Of a stretch of DNA of 14,386 nt, positions 8,101-14,386 are shown one piece after another (within the stretch, counting starts at the first letter, position 1; the number at the start of each line of letters is the position of its first letter). Below the pieces are notes generated by a model. That model saw only the letters and a program-made list of their open reading frames with translations, was not told the DNA's origin and searched no databases. Source of the stretch: an uncultured Porphyromonadaceae bacterium (GTDB taxonomy: Bacteria; Bacteroidota; Bacteroidia; Bacteroidales; Barnesiellaceae_A); the NCBI GenBank assembly GCA_900542255.1, contig UQMR01000056.1, forward strand, positions 1-14,386, given 5' to 3'. The position numbers and the translations under genes were made by a program.

Positions 8101-11100
8101 CGAGGAAGACAACCTTGTAGTCGTATCCCGGTTCTATAATCACAGGATTATTTACGGCAAAGGCGTTAAACTCGCCGTATTGGACTTCGGAGCGGATGGT
8201 TTGCGATACGACCCGCTGGTCGTCTTTGTAGATTTGCAGAGACAAGGAGGTATATTGTTCCTGTATGAACAGCTCTACCGTATCCAATACCATACCGCGG
8301 TATTCTACCAGGTCGTCGTATTCCCATGCCGTGCCGGCCCAGAAGTATCCGCCGTCGCTCAGTCCTATGGCATCGCTGTTGGTGCCATTATCCCAGCGTA
8401 TGGTTGCGGGGGTCTGTTGTTTCTCGGTGGGCGATTGCCACGAGAGCGTTACATCTTTGTTGCCGGTGACAGTGTTCGTCAGTCCGGTAGGAGCGAAATA
8501 GGGTGCTCCTATTTTCACCACGGCTTGTGCAGCGTCCGACTGTACCGACTCTTTTTCCTCTTCATATAGGGCGGTTACGGTGTAGGTGTAGTCGCCATGT
8601 ATAACATTCTCGTCACGGTAGGGTATGGTGGTAACCGGTGTTTCCGTGATTTTTGTTCCGTTGCGGTAGACATTGTATCCGACGGGAGTTTTGTCGCTGC
8701 TTCCGTTTTCCCACGAAATCACGACAGTTGCATCACCCTCAGTTTGGGCCGTTACGTTGATGGGCCGCGGAGTTTCCGACGCGCCTGTTATGGTATAACT
8801 GATGGGAACGATTTGCTTTTCTGTTCCCGGCAGAGCAGATATACTCAAAGACGACTCATAGGTATTACCTACAACGCCGTTGCAGGCATCGAGGTTTACG
8901 GTGATAGTATTCTCCTCGCCGCTTTCCAGTAGGTTCGTTTTGGGTTCGAAGGAGAACCACGACTCTACATCGCACAACTTATATACGAAGATGCGCGACG
9001 GTGATTGTTGTAAAATTCCTATTAATGAAAGGGTGCCATCTACGATATTGGTCGAGGTCTCTATACCGCAAATATAGTTCGGTCCGCCAACGACGCCTAT
9101 TTGGTATCCGGGAATGTCGCTTACATTATGCTCTACTGTCGTGACTTTGCGGGTGTTGATATTGTATTGCGAGATAGTAACTTTATCGATGGTGTTTGTT
9201 CCCGAAACCATTTCGTTTCCGAACCATAGATACGGACCTCCCGGTGTTATGTTGTCGAAGGCCGAGCCGTAAACGGCAACATCTACTTCGGTAGATATGT
9301 CATGGAATGCTACGGTGACGTTGCCATCGCGGTCGATACGTCCCAGTGTGTAGAATCCGCCTACCCAGAATTGGTCGTTGCGGGTGTCGTAGGCGCAGTG
9401 GGTTATCTTCAAATCGGGCTCCGAGGCGATGGTTATCTTCTTGACAATCCGTTTATTCTTGAAGTCTAATTGATACAGGGAGTTCGTGTTGTCGCTACCA
9501 TAGAAATAGGTGCCGTCAAAAGTTAAATCGTACAATGCATAGTACATGCCGGGAATGGTGAACTCTTCGATGAAGTTGCCCTCGGCGTCATATTTGAAAT
9601 ATGTGCCAAAGTAGTACCACGATGCAGTGTAATAAAATTCGCCATCGAAAGCTATCGATGTTTGCAAGTCGCCTGAGGCATCGAACGTTTTTTGTATATC
9701 CCAGCGGTTGGTAATGTCGCCCGAGTTGGCCGGATAGGATGCTTCTATTGTATAATATAGCGGTCCGTCTCCTTCGTTTTTCAATGTCAGTTTATGTGAG
9801 GTTTTCTCTTCGGCCAGCATGTCGGCGTGTATCGAGGTGGCACCAACGGTTAGTAAGGGTTGTGTAATATTGGCGGTGAAAGTGTTGGTTGCGTCGTCGG
9901 TTATCTCCCATTTGCCGGAGAAGGGATTGCAACCCTCTTTCTCTATCGTTATTGTATAACTTCCTTTTTCAATCTGCGGGAAGTTGACCTGTCCGTTCAC
10001 ATCGGTTGTTACGAAGAGCTCGGCACCGTGGTCGGCAACCAGCGTTACGGGGCAATCGGCTACCGGCATACCTTGTGATTGTACGGTCAGTTGAGCTGTT
10101 GTCCATTCAGGTTCCCATACCTTTATATCGTCGACATACCAATAATCTATGTAAGAAGCGTTTGCACCGTGAGCTCTGAATCGTATGCGGAATATTTCGT
10201 TGCTTAACACGTTGCTTAGGCTGAACTGCTCGATGCGAGGCTCATAAGAGCCTTCGGCATTGTCAAAGGAGGCAATGTTGAGCCATGTTGCGCCGTCGTC
10301 GCAGGTTACTTCTACCGAGAGGGTGTCTCCTTCGACATTGTTGTAGTTGACATGGCGCAGTTTGAAACGCAAATAAACCTTTTCCGTGTCTAATGTGCGT
10401 AATTCCCGAGAGATGAGCGATTGCGAGTAATTGATGATGCTTGAATATCTGTATGTGGCACAGGGATTTACCAAACCGTAGGTATAGTAGTCGCAGCTCC
10501 AATGTGTGCTGTTCCCATCTTCGTCGGCAGGCGTTTCCCAATTATCGGGGTCTATTATCCAATTATCGAAACTGTCTTCAAAAGGAAGCAGGCGGATGTC
10601 GGGAACGTTGACTGCAAGCGGTTCGGAGTGCCCTGTTTCGCTGCCGTCGGCATAGACTGCCGTTACAGTATAAACGTAGTCGCCGTAATCGGGCACGATA
10701 TCGGTATAAAATACCTCTTTAAGGACTTCGGTATTGACTTTCACGTTGTCTCGATAGAGGTTGAAGCCTGTAATATATTGTTCCGACTGACTTCTGGGGC
10801 GTACTTTGTTGGTACCGATGAAGATGTCGTCAATCATTAGCATGAATGCGTCTTGTGAAACACAGTTTATGGTCACATATTTGGCTTCACTGGGTATTTG
10901 ATATTCGTAAAGAGTCCATTCGGTAGGAACTTCTTCGTAGTCGTTTTGCGAGACGAACGTAAAATCAGATGCTAATTTCCCACTTGTCGAATATCCTACG
11001 CGAATACGTTCGAGTCCGTAAGTGTCATTGTAGCTTTTGGCTCGGAAACTGATTTGGAAATCTTCCGTGAAGCTGAGTTCCGGTGAGATGATAAAATCAT

Positions 11101-11605
11101 TGTTCACTCCCCCTACGGAGGCAAAAGACACCAGGAATTTCTCGCCCGAGAAGGGTTGTATATCGGGATAATCGGCTACCGAGGGCGATGTTTTGGAGGG
11201 ATTCATGACGAGGTATGCCATCTTTTGCCCTTGGTTGGGGAAAATCGTAGCTGCCCATGTGTAGGTATATTCGTTGTCCATGTCCAGGTAATCCCATCCG
11301 ATGCTGCCCGGAGAGTTGATGACAAAGTCAGGGTGGCCTTCAAAGTCTTCGAAGTATCCGTTGGTCGGTTCGGGGTTGTTCCATCGCAGCGATACCTCTT
11401 TGTTGTCTATTCCTGTCAGTGACAGGCCATAGGGTATGCCGTCTTCTGCACCCGACAATCGCAGCGGTGCAGGAGGTAGTGCATTTTGTTCGGCAGGAGG
11501 CGGGGTAAGGTGTGACGGTTTTATTCTTTCGTCGGCGTTGCCGGCATATACATATAATAGTCCTCCTAACACTAATGCGGGCAATATATATTGGGTATGT
11601 TTCAT
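4907..11605 (-). CDS. Giant secreted multidomain protein with split FN3 domains and T9SS C-terminal signal
   Basis: The product has 2232 residues and acts outside the cell. A signal peptide (1 to about 22) leads to export. Domains in order: FN3 strands A-B (60-80), a cleaved-adhesin/choice-of-anchor-J-like insert (85-265), FN3 strands C-G (276-335); a second jelly-roll domain (340-497); a carboxypeptidase-regulatory-like domain (503-580); a BACON/ASH-like Ig domain (588-626 and 883-940) interrupted by a propeller-like domain (634-878); an unbroken FN3 (945-1032); FN3 1038-1060/1231-1288 with an unknown insert; FN3 1293-1318/1567-1625 with a second propeller-like insert; FN3 1631-1655/1806-1863 with a jelly-roll insert; FN3 1868-1892/2098-2153 with a second copy of the unknown insert and a Ser/Pro-rich linker (2050-2095). 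Residues 2155-2232 are a type A sorting domain (GKIVHSG, GMPEGIYLIY, KILVKR). The motif GYNVYRNG recurs six times in varied form. No protease or glycosidase active site is seen, so adhesion or substrate binding is the likeliest role (inference). It follows the M6 peptidase gene by 11 nt in one operon. Confidence 0.92.
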   Translation of the reverse strand: MKHTQYILPALVLGGLLYVYAGNADERIKPSHLTPPPAEQNALPPAPLRLSGAEDGIPYGLSLTGIDNKEVSLRWNNPEPTNGYFEDFEGHPDFVINSPGSIGWDYLDMDNEYTYTWAATIFPNQGQKMAYLVMNPSKTSPSVADYPDIQPFSGEKFLVSFASVGGVNNDFIISPELSFTEDFQISFRAKSYNDTYGLERIRVGYSTSGKLASDFTFVSQNDYEEVPTEWTLYEYQIPSEAKYVTINCVSQDAFMLMIDDIFIGTNKVRPRSQSEQYITGFNLYRDNVKVNTEVLKEVFYTDIVPDYGDYVYTVTAVYADGSETGHSEPLAVNVPDIRLLPFEDSFDNWIIDPDNWETPADEDGNSTHWSCDYYTYGLVNPCATYRYSSIINYSQSLISRELRTLDTEKVYLRFKLRHVNYNNVEGDTLSVEVTCDDGATWLNIASFDNAEGSYEPRIEQFSLSNVLSNEIFRIRFRAHGANASYIDYWYVDDIKVWEPEWTTAQLTVQSQGMPVADCPVTLVADHGAELFVTTDVNGQVNFPQIEKGSYTITIEKEGCNPFSGKWEITDDATNTFTANITQPLLTVGATSIHADMLAEEKTSHKLTLKNEGDGPLYYTIEASYPANSGDITNRWDIQKTFDASGDLQTSIAFDGEFYYTASWYYFGTYFKYDAEGNFIEEFTIPGMYYALYDLTFDGTYFYGSDNTNSLYQLDFKNKRIVKKITIASEPDLKITHCAYDTRNDQFWVGGFYTLGRIDRDGNVTVAFHDISTEVDVAVYGSAFDNITPGGPYLWFGNEMVSGTNTIDKVTISQYNINTRKVTTVEHNVSDIPGYQIGVVGGPNYICGIETSTNIVDGTLSLIGILQQSPSRIFVYKLCDVESWFSFEPKTNLLESGEENTITVNLDACNGVVGNTYESSLSISALPGTEKQIVPISYTITGASETPRPINVTAQTEGDATVVISWENGSSDKTPVGYNVYRNGTKITETPVTTIPYRDENVIHGDYTYTVTALYEEEKESVQSDAAQAVVKIGAPYFAPTGLTNTVTGNKDVTLSWQSPTEKQQTPATIRWDNGTNSDAIGLSDGGYFWAGTAWEYDDLVEYRGMVLDTVELFIQEQYTSLSLQIYKDDQRVVSQTIRSEVQYGEFNAFAVNNPVIIEPGYDYKVVFLVSHEAGMRPIGIDNTTAISGKGNLFSSDGKEWFPATYLGLENNNFNIAIHLSPSSSATEEAPSGYNIYRDGTRVNDTPVTGFAYQEELSTPGTYQYQVSSVYGNGGESSLSDATQVEIIELGTPCAPTALNADVEYNRTIRLRWDFPLEQGSSFPVDTETTHVTCREGYPEFVSMFRGYIPGEMGVASDGEYIYTSMHSSNGTINKYTLDGEFIESFTVSSTMVGIRNLTYDGTHFYAADSESSSIYQLDMENKTVTDTISISEIAFHVTYIPDLDNGRGGFEVGDWETSIYVTKRGAKLGNGPSYLGAAGTAYYNGILYAFEQGHDSRYTLCCYDFATGEAIASIDLGDYVEINPETNASAGGMSVITTREGLTLLALTLQEPSNSRFIFFDLGSIQGIEGYNVYRNGEKRNDTPLKYRSFTEEETEPGEYNYEIETVYIDGTTSGKSPVATAEIYDADVCDAPIDVKGRQTTYGYDVIISYVDATAMLTDTYESAEEGTAGEPFARNEWTNTDEAWSVTDADAYEGAHSLLSDAGKSGYLIMPAGEYDENFVFSFIARNSDDHKGNGSIRVLTSTGSMLTSDFIPLQYVTTTEAWERYSFTLPAGTKYIALSTDKGMTAQYVDAISINSQDEGQIYGYDIFRDGVQLNESPVTTISYTDHNLLPGTYSYQVRAYYKNSCISDLTESITMDVDYSNNCQRPGQLSVERTDEGRQLTWSAPALGDAISLKWHSGNAYDAAGLPSGGCYFAGVEWSAAELSQYSSLSLSEVEFYINQIPDALFVLVYKGSDLIAQQYVSELQQYSFNTVILDNPIRINDNKSLRVVLYIEHNEISVPLGYDEGPAVTGKGDLYSSDGVTWSTLTSNSIDGNWNITLGLRAYAEESTPSAAQPSQKAALTFEPRISVNAQGNTALRSVPLAQPASSTRNVFDGYNVYCNSELLNESPLQTTQYLDKENHFGNYYEYQVTAIYSGCGEVGSNVVRIEASGIDANLADAVRFYCKDGSIIAEGLKQGTPVVLFDASGKIVHSGMTYEDAPYIIDASGMPEGIYLIYAGRHSEKILVKR
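5456..5929 (-). repeat. Second copy of an unrecognised ~160-residue insert module
   Basis: Residues about 1893-2050 of the giant protein align by eye over their full length with residues 1061-1225. Shared landmarks, in order: a W near the start, DAAGL.SGG/DAIGLSDGG, FAG..W, VE.(Y/F)I, VYK/IYK, DNPIRI/NNPVII, AVTGKG(D)LYSSDG/AISGKGNLFSSDG, and W(N)ITLGL/FNIAIHL. The pattern looks like an all-beta domain; I do not recognise a named family. Confidence 0.7.
6911..7633 (-). repeat. Second propeller-like domain, inserted in an FN3 domain
   Basis: Residues about 1325-1565 contain repeated blade-like strands (GVASDGEYIYTS, LTYDGTHFYAADS, SSIYQLDMENKTV). They match the first propeller-like domain closely, which carries LTFDGTYFYGSDN and NSLYQLDFKNKRI. 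Both also have a K-Y-D/T-x-x-G-x-F-I-E-x-F segment. Confidence 0.7.
7931..8425 (-). repeat. First copy of the unrecognised ~160-residue insert module
   Basis: Residues about 1061-1225 lie between FN3 strands A-B (LTNTVTGNKDVTLSWQSP) and C-G (SGYNIYRDG). This is the partner of the copy at 5456-5929. The two are clearly diverged at the protein level, so the duplication is old. Confidence 0.7.
8972..9706 (-). repeat. First propeller-like domain, inserted in a BACON/ASH-like domain
   Basis: Residues about 634-878 hold blade-like repeats (SIAFDGEFYYTAS, LTFDGTYFYGSDN, CAYDTRNDQFWVGG). They are preceded by LTLKNEGDGPLYYTIEA and followed by SWFSFEPKTNLLESGEENT. These flanks look like the two halves of one Ig-like BACON/ASH domain. 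Confidence 0.65.
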
Positions 11606-11616
11606 TGTTTGAGAGT

Positions 11617-14386
11617 TTATGGGTTAACAACAAGTTTTATTATGCGGCCCTCTTCGTTGTGTATGAGGCGGATGATGAGAACGCCTTGGTATCCCCCTAC
11701 ACCGAAAGAGCATTCGTTTCCATCGACAATGTTGTTATAAAGCAATACACCGTCGGCGGTAGAGCATAGCACGCGGGTATGTTGTGCGAGGTTTCTGATG
11801 CATACGTTGCCGTTTTCTACGACGGCAAAGGCTTTGTCGACAGCGTGGAGCGATACATTGTCGGGAGCACTGAAATATGCTGTCTCAGAAGCATCGTAGA
11901 AGAGAACACCGTCGCCGGAATATACCGTAGCAGCATATTTCTTACCCGACAGGAACTCATCGGGAGTAGTCTCTATAATGTTGACAAAAGAGTTCTCGAC
12001 ATATCCCTCACTCAACATGTTGCATACATATCCGTCGTTGTATTGCAGGGTGAAATATTTTATTTTCAGGTTTCGGCCTCCGTGTTGGCAGGTGATGCGC
12101 AACTTACGGTATAGCTTGTTTTGGAGGTACGATGAGAGCAGATGTTCTGAGCCCTCGTTGTCGTATGCCGATTTGCGTATGCTGGGGCCTATCTGTTCCC
12201 ATGTTGTTCCATCGAGAGTACCTTCGATGGTAAGGAGGCTCGTGCCGGTTGGGCCCGATGTGGTAACGATAAACATACAGTCGATGATGCCATCGGGGTA
12301 ATCGCGGGTTTCCACGACACCGTTTTCAGAGAAGAAGATGGTACCTGTGCTTATATCGGCATTTCCGTCTGTTACATACAAGTCGCTTACGGGTACAAAT
12401 ACGGCGTTGGTATATACTTCGTCGGTTACCTCCGAAAATTCCAGATAATATCGTACGGCATTTTCTATCGGAGTCCATTCCAGGTACAAACCGTTATCGG
12501 TTGACTCGAATTTTGTAATGCGCGGGGTATCGAGTTTGCTGGCAAGGTATATTTGCCACAACCACAGGCTGCCTTGCAACTTCTCTGAGTGGCAAACGAA
12601 GGCGATGTAAATCTCTTGCCCCTCGTACTCTTTCAGGTCTATCTCCTCGGGAACCTGTACGCCGAAATTGTCGGCAAAAGAGTAGCGTTTCACCAGATGG
12701 AAGTCTTCTATTTCGCGCGAATGAGTAGAGACATATATGTCTAAGTTTTCTACGGTGGTGGTTTCTACCACACCTCTGACGAAATATAGGCAGCCGTTTT
12801 CGGGCACGAGCATGCGGGTAGAGATGAGCCAATCATCGGCATTGTTCCAGTAGTCAAACTGGTATAACATGCCGTCGGCATTCTCATCGAAAATCCATGT
12901 CGTTCCGTCTTTGTTGTTGTCGACAATCTTCCAGCAGTCGGGTTCTCCGTCGGTCCATGATGTGAAGTCGGCGATGTAGGGCGCAACGGCAACCTGGCAC
13001 TCGGTGGAGAAGGGAATAGCTGCGCCGTAGATAACGCTGTTATCTTCGAGTATCATATATGCCCGCACATTGTATTGGGTGCCGGCTTCGAGACCTGTTA
13101 TTATATATGATATGGTGTCGGCGATTTCTACGGTATGCCGGTAGCTGTCGATGGTGGGCTCTTCTTGCGTGGCCCAGCAGAATCCCATTTCACGGATAGA
13201 CTGTGTCTTGTTTACGACAACAGCTTGCGCCTCTACCGAGGTGTCGCGGATGTTTTGCGGCGTTAGGGTTTTCAGTATGCTTTGAGCAGATACGCCGCCC
13301 TTTACCTGGAAGTAGATGATGCCGCCTTCCTCGCGGATGTTGGTGACGGGTGTATTTGTTGCCTCGCCAGCCCAGTTGAGCGAGTTAGGGGTCGACGTAT
13401 CGGTAAACTCGGTGTTGCCCGAGCGACCCGGATAGGTATCGCCGTTGCGGGTGTTGGTGTCGTCGATGCCATCGGCCGGTTTTATGTAGAGGCAGCGATG
13501 TTTGGAGTTGTTGTTAGGCCCATTTACCGACCAGTATTCCTCTACCATCTCTTGCGTGTAGTCGTAGTGATAGATAAGAAGTCCGTGTGCCGGCAGGTAG
13601 GTGTCCCATCCTTCGCGTTGGCGGTTTTCGAGGACAAACCATTCAAATCCCGTGCCTTCTTCGCGACCCGGTTGTGCGTTTATGTAGCGGGCTTCGTTTG
13701 TGTAGATGGGTTGCAGGGCTACATCTTCGGGCTCTGACAGTTCTATGGGGTCACACCATCCCATCTGCATACGCTCAAAGGCCATTAAGTATGGAGGGGT
13801 GCGGCTGTCGTTGTTGTAGCTGCCCGAGGCGTAAAGGGTATATGCTCCGGGGTCTAGGCCGTATCCGTTGAGGTAGTCGTCTGTATCGTAGAGGTCTTTG
13901 AGACCGAGAATATGTCCGAATTCGTGGGTAAACGTGCCTATGCCATCCATCTTTATACCCGATGCGCCCACCAGCTCTGCCGAGCATCCGTAGTTGTTGA
14001 TGGTGATTCCGTCTATGGTGATGGCCTCTTCCCCAAGAGTCCAGCTGTGAGGCCACATGTCGTTCTCGTCGCCTGTGCTGGCTTCGCTATATCCGGCGTA
14101 GATGATGTTTACGTTGTCCATGTAACCGTCCTTGTCATTGTCGAATATCGAGAAATCGATTTGCGGATTGTTCTCCTTTGCAAGGTTACATGCCTCTATG
14201 ACCATGGCACGGGGATTGATGTCGCCGCTGCCGTCGTCGGCATTGGCTGCATAGTAGCTTTGTTCGTGAGCTAAGGTATAAGGACCGACAACGGTGAAAT
14301 TGGGGATAAACTTGCCCATGGAGTTGTCGCGATAATAATCTTTTACGCTGCCGGTGCCGCCATCCACGTCGTAGCCCGGTTCGTTG
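11617..14386 (-). CDS. M6-family metallopeptidase with T9SS C-terminal domain (N-terminus outside the window)
   Basis: A secreted zinc peptidase of the immune-inhibitor-A type; 922 codons are visible and the frame stays open to the right edge. The in-frame GTG at 14367 is not the start, because the upstream residues NEPGYDV continue directly into the family block GGTGSVKDYY. Counting from that GTG: SMGKFIPNF and VVGPYTL (16-32) are typical of M6; FDNDKDGYMDN (75-85) is a calcium-binding loop; H148-E-F-G-H152-ILGLKD158 is the HExxHxxGxxD zinc and catalytic site; YTLYASGSY follows. A beta-rich region runs to about 357, then an FN3-like domain (375-455), a cleaved-adhesin-like jelly-roll (462-610), another FN3-like segment (613 to about 650), an unassigned beta-rich region, and a T9SS sorting domain (about 835-916, ending KLVVNP). 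The signal peptide and pro-region are missing from the window. It shares an operon, with an 11-nt gap, with the giant protein. Confidence 0.92.
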   Translation of the reverse strand, partial: NEPGYDVDGGTGSVKDYYRDNSMGKFIPNFTVVGPYTLAHEQSYYAANADDGSGDINPRAMVIEACNLAKENNPQIDFSIFDNDKDGYMDNVNIIYAGYSEASTGDENDMWPHSWTLGEEAITIDGITINNYGCSAELVGASGIKMDGIGTFTHEFGHILGLKDLYDTDDYLNGYGLDPGAYTLYASGSYNNDSRTPPYLMAFERMQMGWCDPIELSEPEDVALQPIYTNEARYINAQPGREEGTGFEWFVLENRQREGWDTYLPAHGLLIYHYDYTQEMVEEYWSVNGPNNNSKHRCLYIKPADGIDDTNTRNGDTYPGRSGNTEFTDTSTPNSLNWAGEATNTPVTNIREEGGIIYFQVKGGVSAQSILKTLTPQNIRDTSVEAQAVVVNKTQSIREMGFCWATQEEPTIDSYRHTVEIADTISYIITGLEAGTQYNVRAYMILEDNSVIYGAAIPFSTECQVAVAPYIADFTSWTDGEPDCWKIVDNNKDGTTWIFDENADGMLYQFDYWNNADDWLISTRMLVPENGCLYFVRGVVETTTVENLDIYVSTHSREIEDFHLVKRYSFADNFGVQVPEEIDLKEYEGQEIYIAFVCHSEKLQGSLWLWQIYLASKLDTPRITKFESTDNGLYLEWTPIENAVRYYLEFSEVTDEVYTNAVFVPVSDLYVTDGNADISTGTIFFSENGVVETRDYPDGIIDCMFIVTTSGPTGTSLLTIEGTLDGTTWEQIGPSIRKSAYDNEGSEHLLSSYLQNKLYRKLRITCQHGGRNLKIKYFTLQYNDGYVCNMLSEGYVENSFVNIIETTPDEFLSGKKYAATVYSGDGVLFYDASETAYFSAPDNVSLHAVDKAFAVVENGNVCIRNLAQHTRVLCSTADGVLLYNNIVDGNECSFGVGGYQGVLIIRLIHNEEGRIIKLVVNP

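Noticed and set aside
4907..11605. Internal repeats as an assembly artefact or recent tandem duplication
   Set aside because: The repeated modules share only protein-level patterns and differ throughout in sequence, so they are old paralogous domains.
14365..14367. GTG at 14367 as start of the M6 peptidase
   Set aside because: The frame is open to the window edge and the upstream residues (NEPGYDV) belong to the conserved family block, so the gene is truncated by the window.
1..14386. CRISPR arrays, tRNA/rRNA genes, insertion sequences, phage or attachment sites
   Set aside because: I saw no regularly spaced direct repeats, cloverleaf-like genes, transposase or integrase motifs, or flanking terminal repeats.

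Overview
The window most likely comes from a member of the Bacteroidales. Three things point there: promoter boxes of the Bacteroides form (TTTG, about 20 bp, TAnnTTTG), almost no Shine-Dalgarno sequences, and two large secreted proteins that end in type IX secretion (T9SS) sorting domains. A CblA/CfxA/CepA-like class A beta-lactamase fits the same order. The genus cannot be fixed from the sequence alone.

Layout. (1) 1-325, minus: 5' part of a class I mannose-6-phosphate isomerase gene (manA) running off the left edge, with a near-perfect Bacteroides promoter at 363-394. (2) 624-2442, plus: a small regulatory-looking cluster. It holds an ECF-type sigma factor, a small overlapping acidic protein whose N-terminus resembles Bacteroidetes anti-sigma factors but which has no membrane segment, and a cytoplasmic vWA-domain protein with an intact MIDAS. 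A 12-bp inverted repeat lies directly before the vWA start, and a strong terminator (2494-2536) closes the cluster. (3) 2678-4789, plus: alanine dehydrogenase (ald), an intrinsic terminator, then a subclass A2 beta-lactamase whose start codon is only 10 nt beyond the terminator T-run. (4) 4907-14386, minus: a two-gene T9SS cargo operon. A secreted M6-family metallopeptidase (5' end outside the window) is followed after 11 nt by a 2232-residue surface or secreted multidomain protein. The operon ends at a 14-bp perfect GC-rich hairpin (4853-4889) that faces the beta-lactamase gene.

The most notable content is the architecture of the 2232-residue protein. It is largely built from fibronectin-III-like domains cut between strands B and C by long insertions: a cleaved-adhesin/jelly-roll domain, a beta-propeller-like domain, and a recurring module of about 160 residues that I do not recognise. 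A second propeller-like domain appears to interrupt a BACON/ASH-like Ig domain in the same way. The split-FN3 arrangement recalls the adhesin regions of Porphyromonas gingipains and HagA, but with several kinds of insert. Linkage to an M6 peptidase that carries the same kinds of accessory domain suggests the two proteins act together outside the cell, for instance in protein degradation or adhesion. That role is inference.
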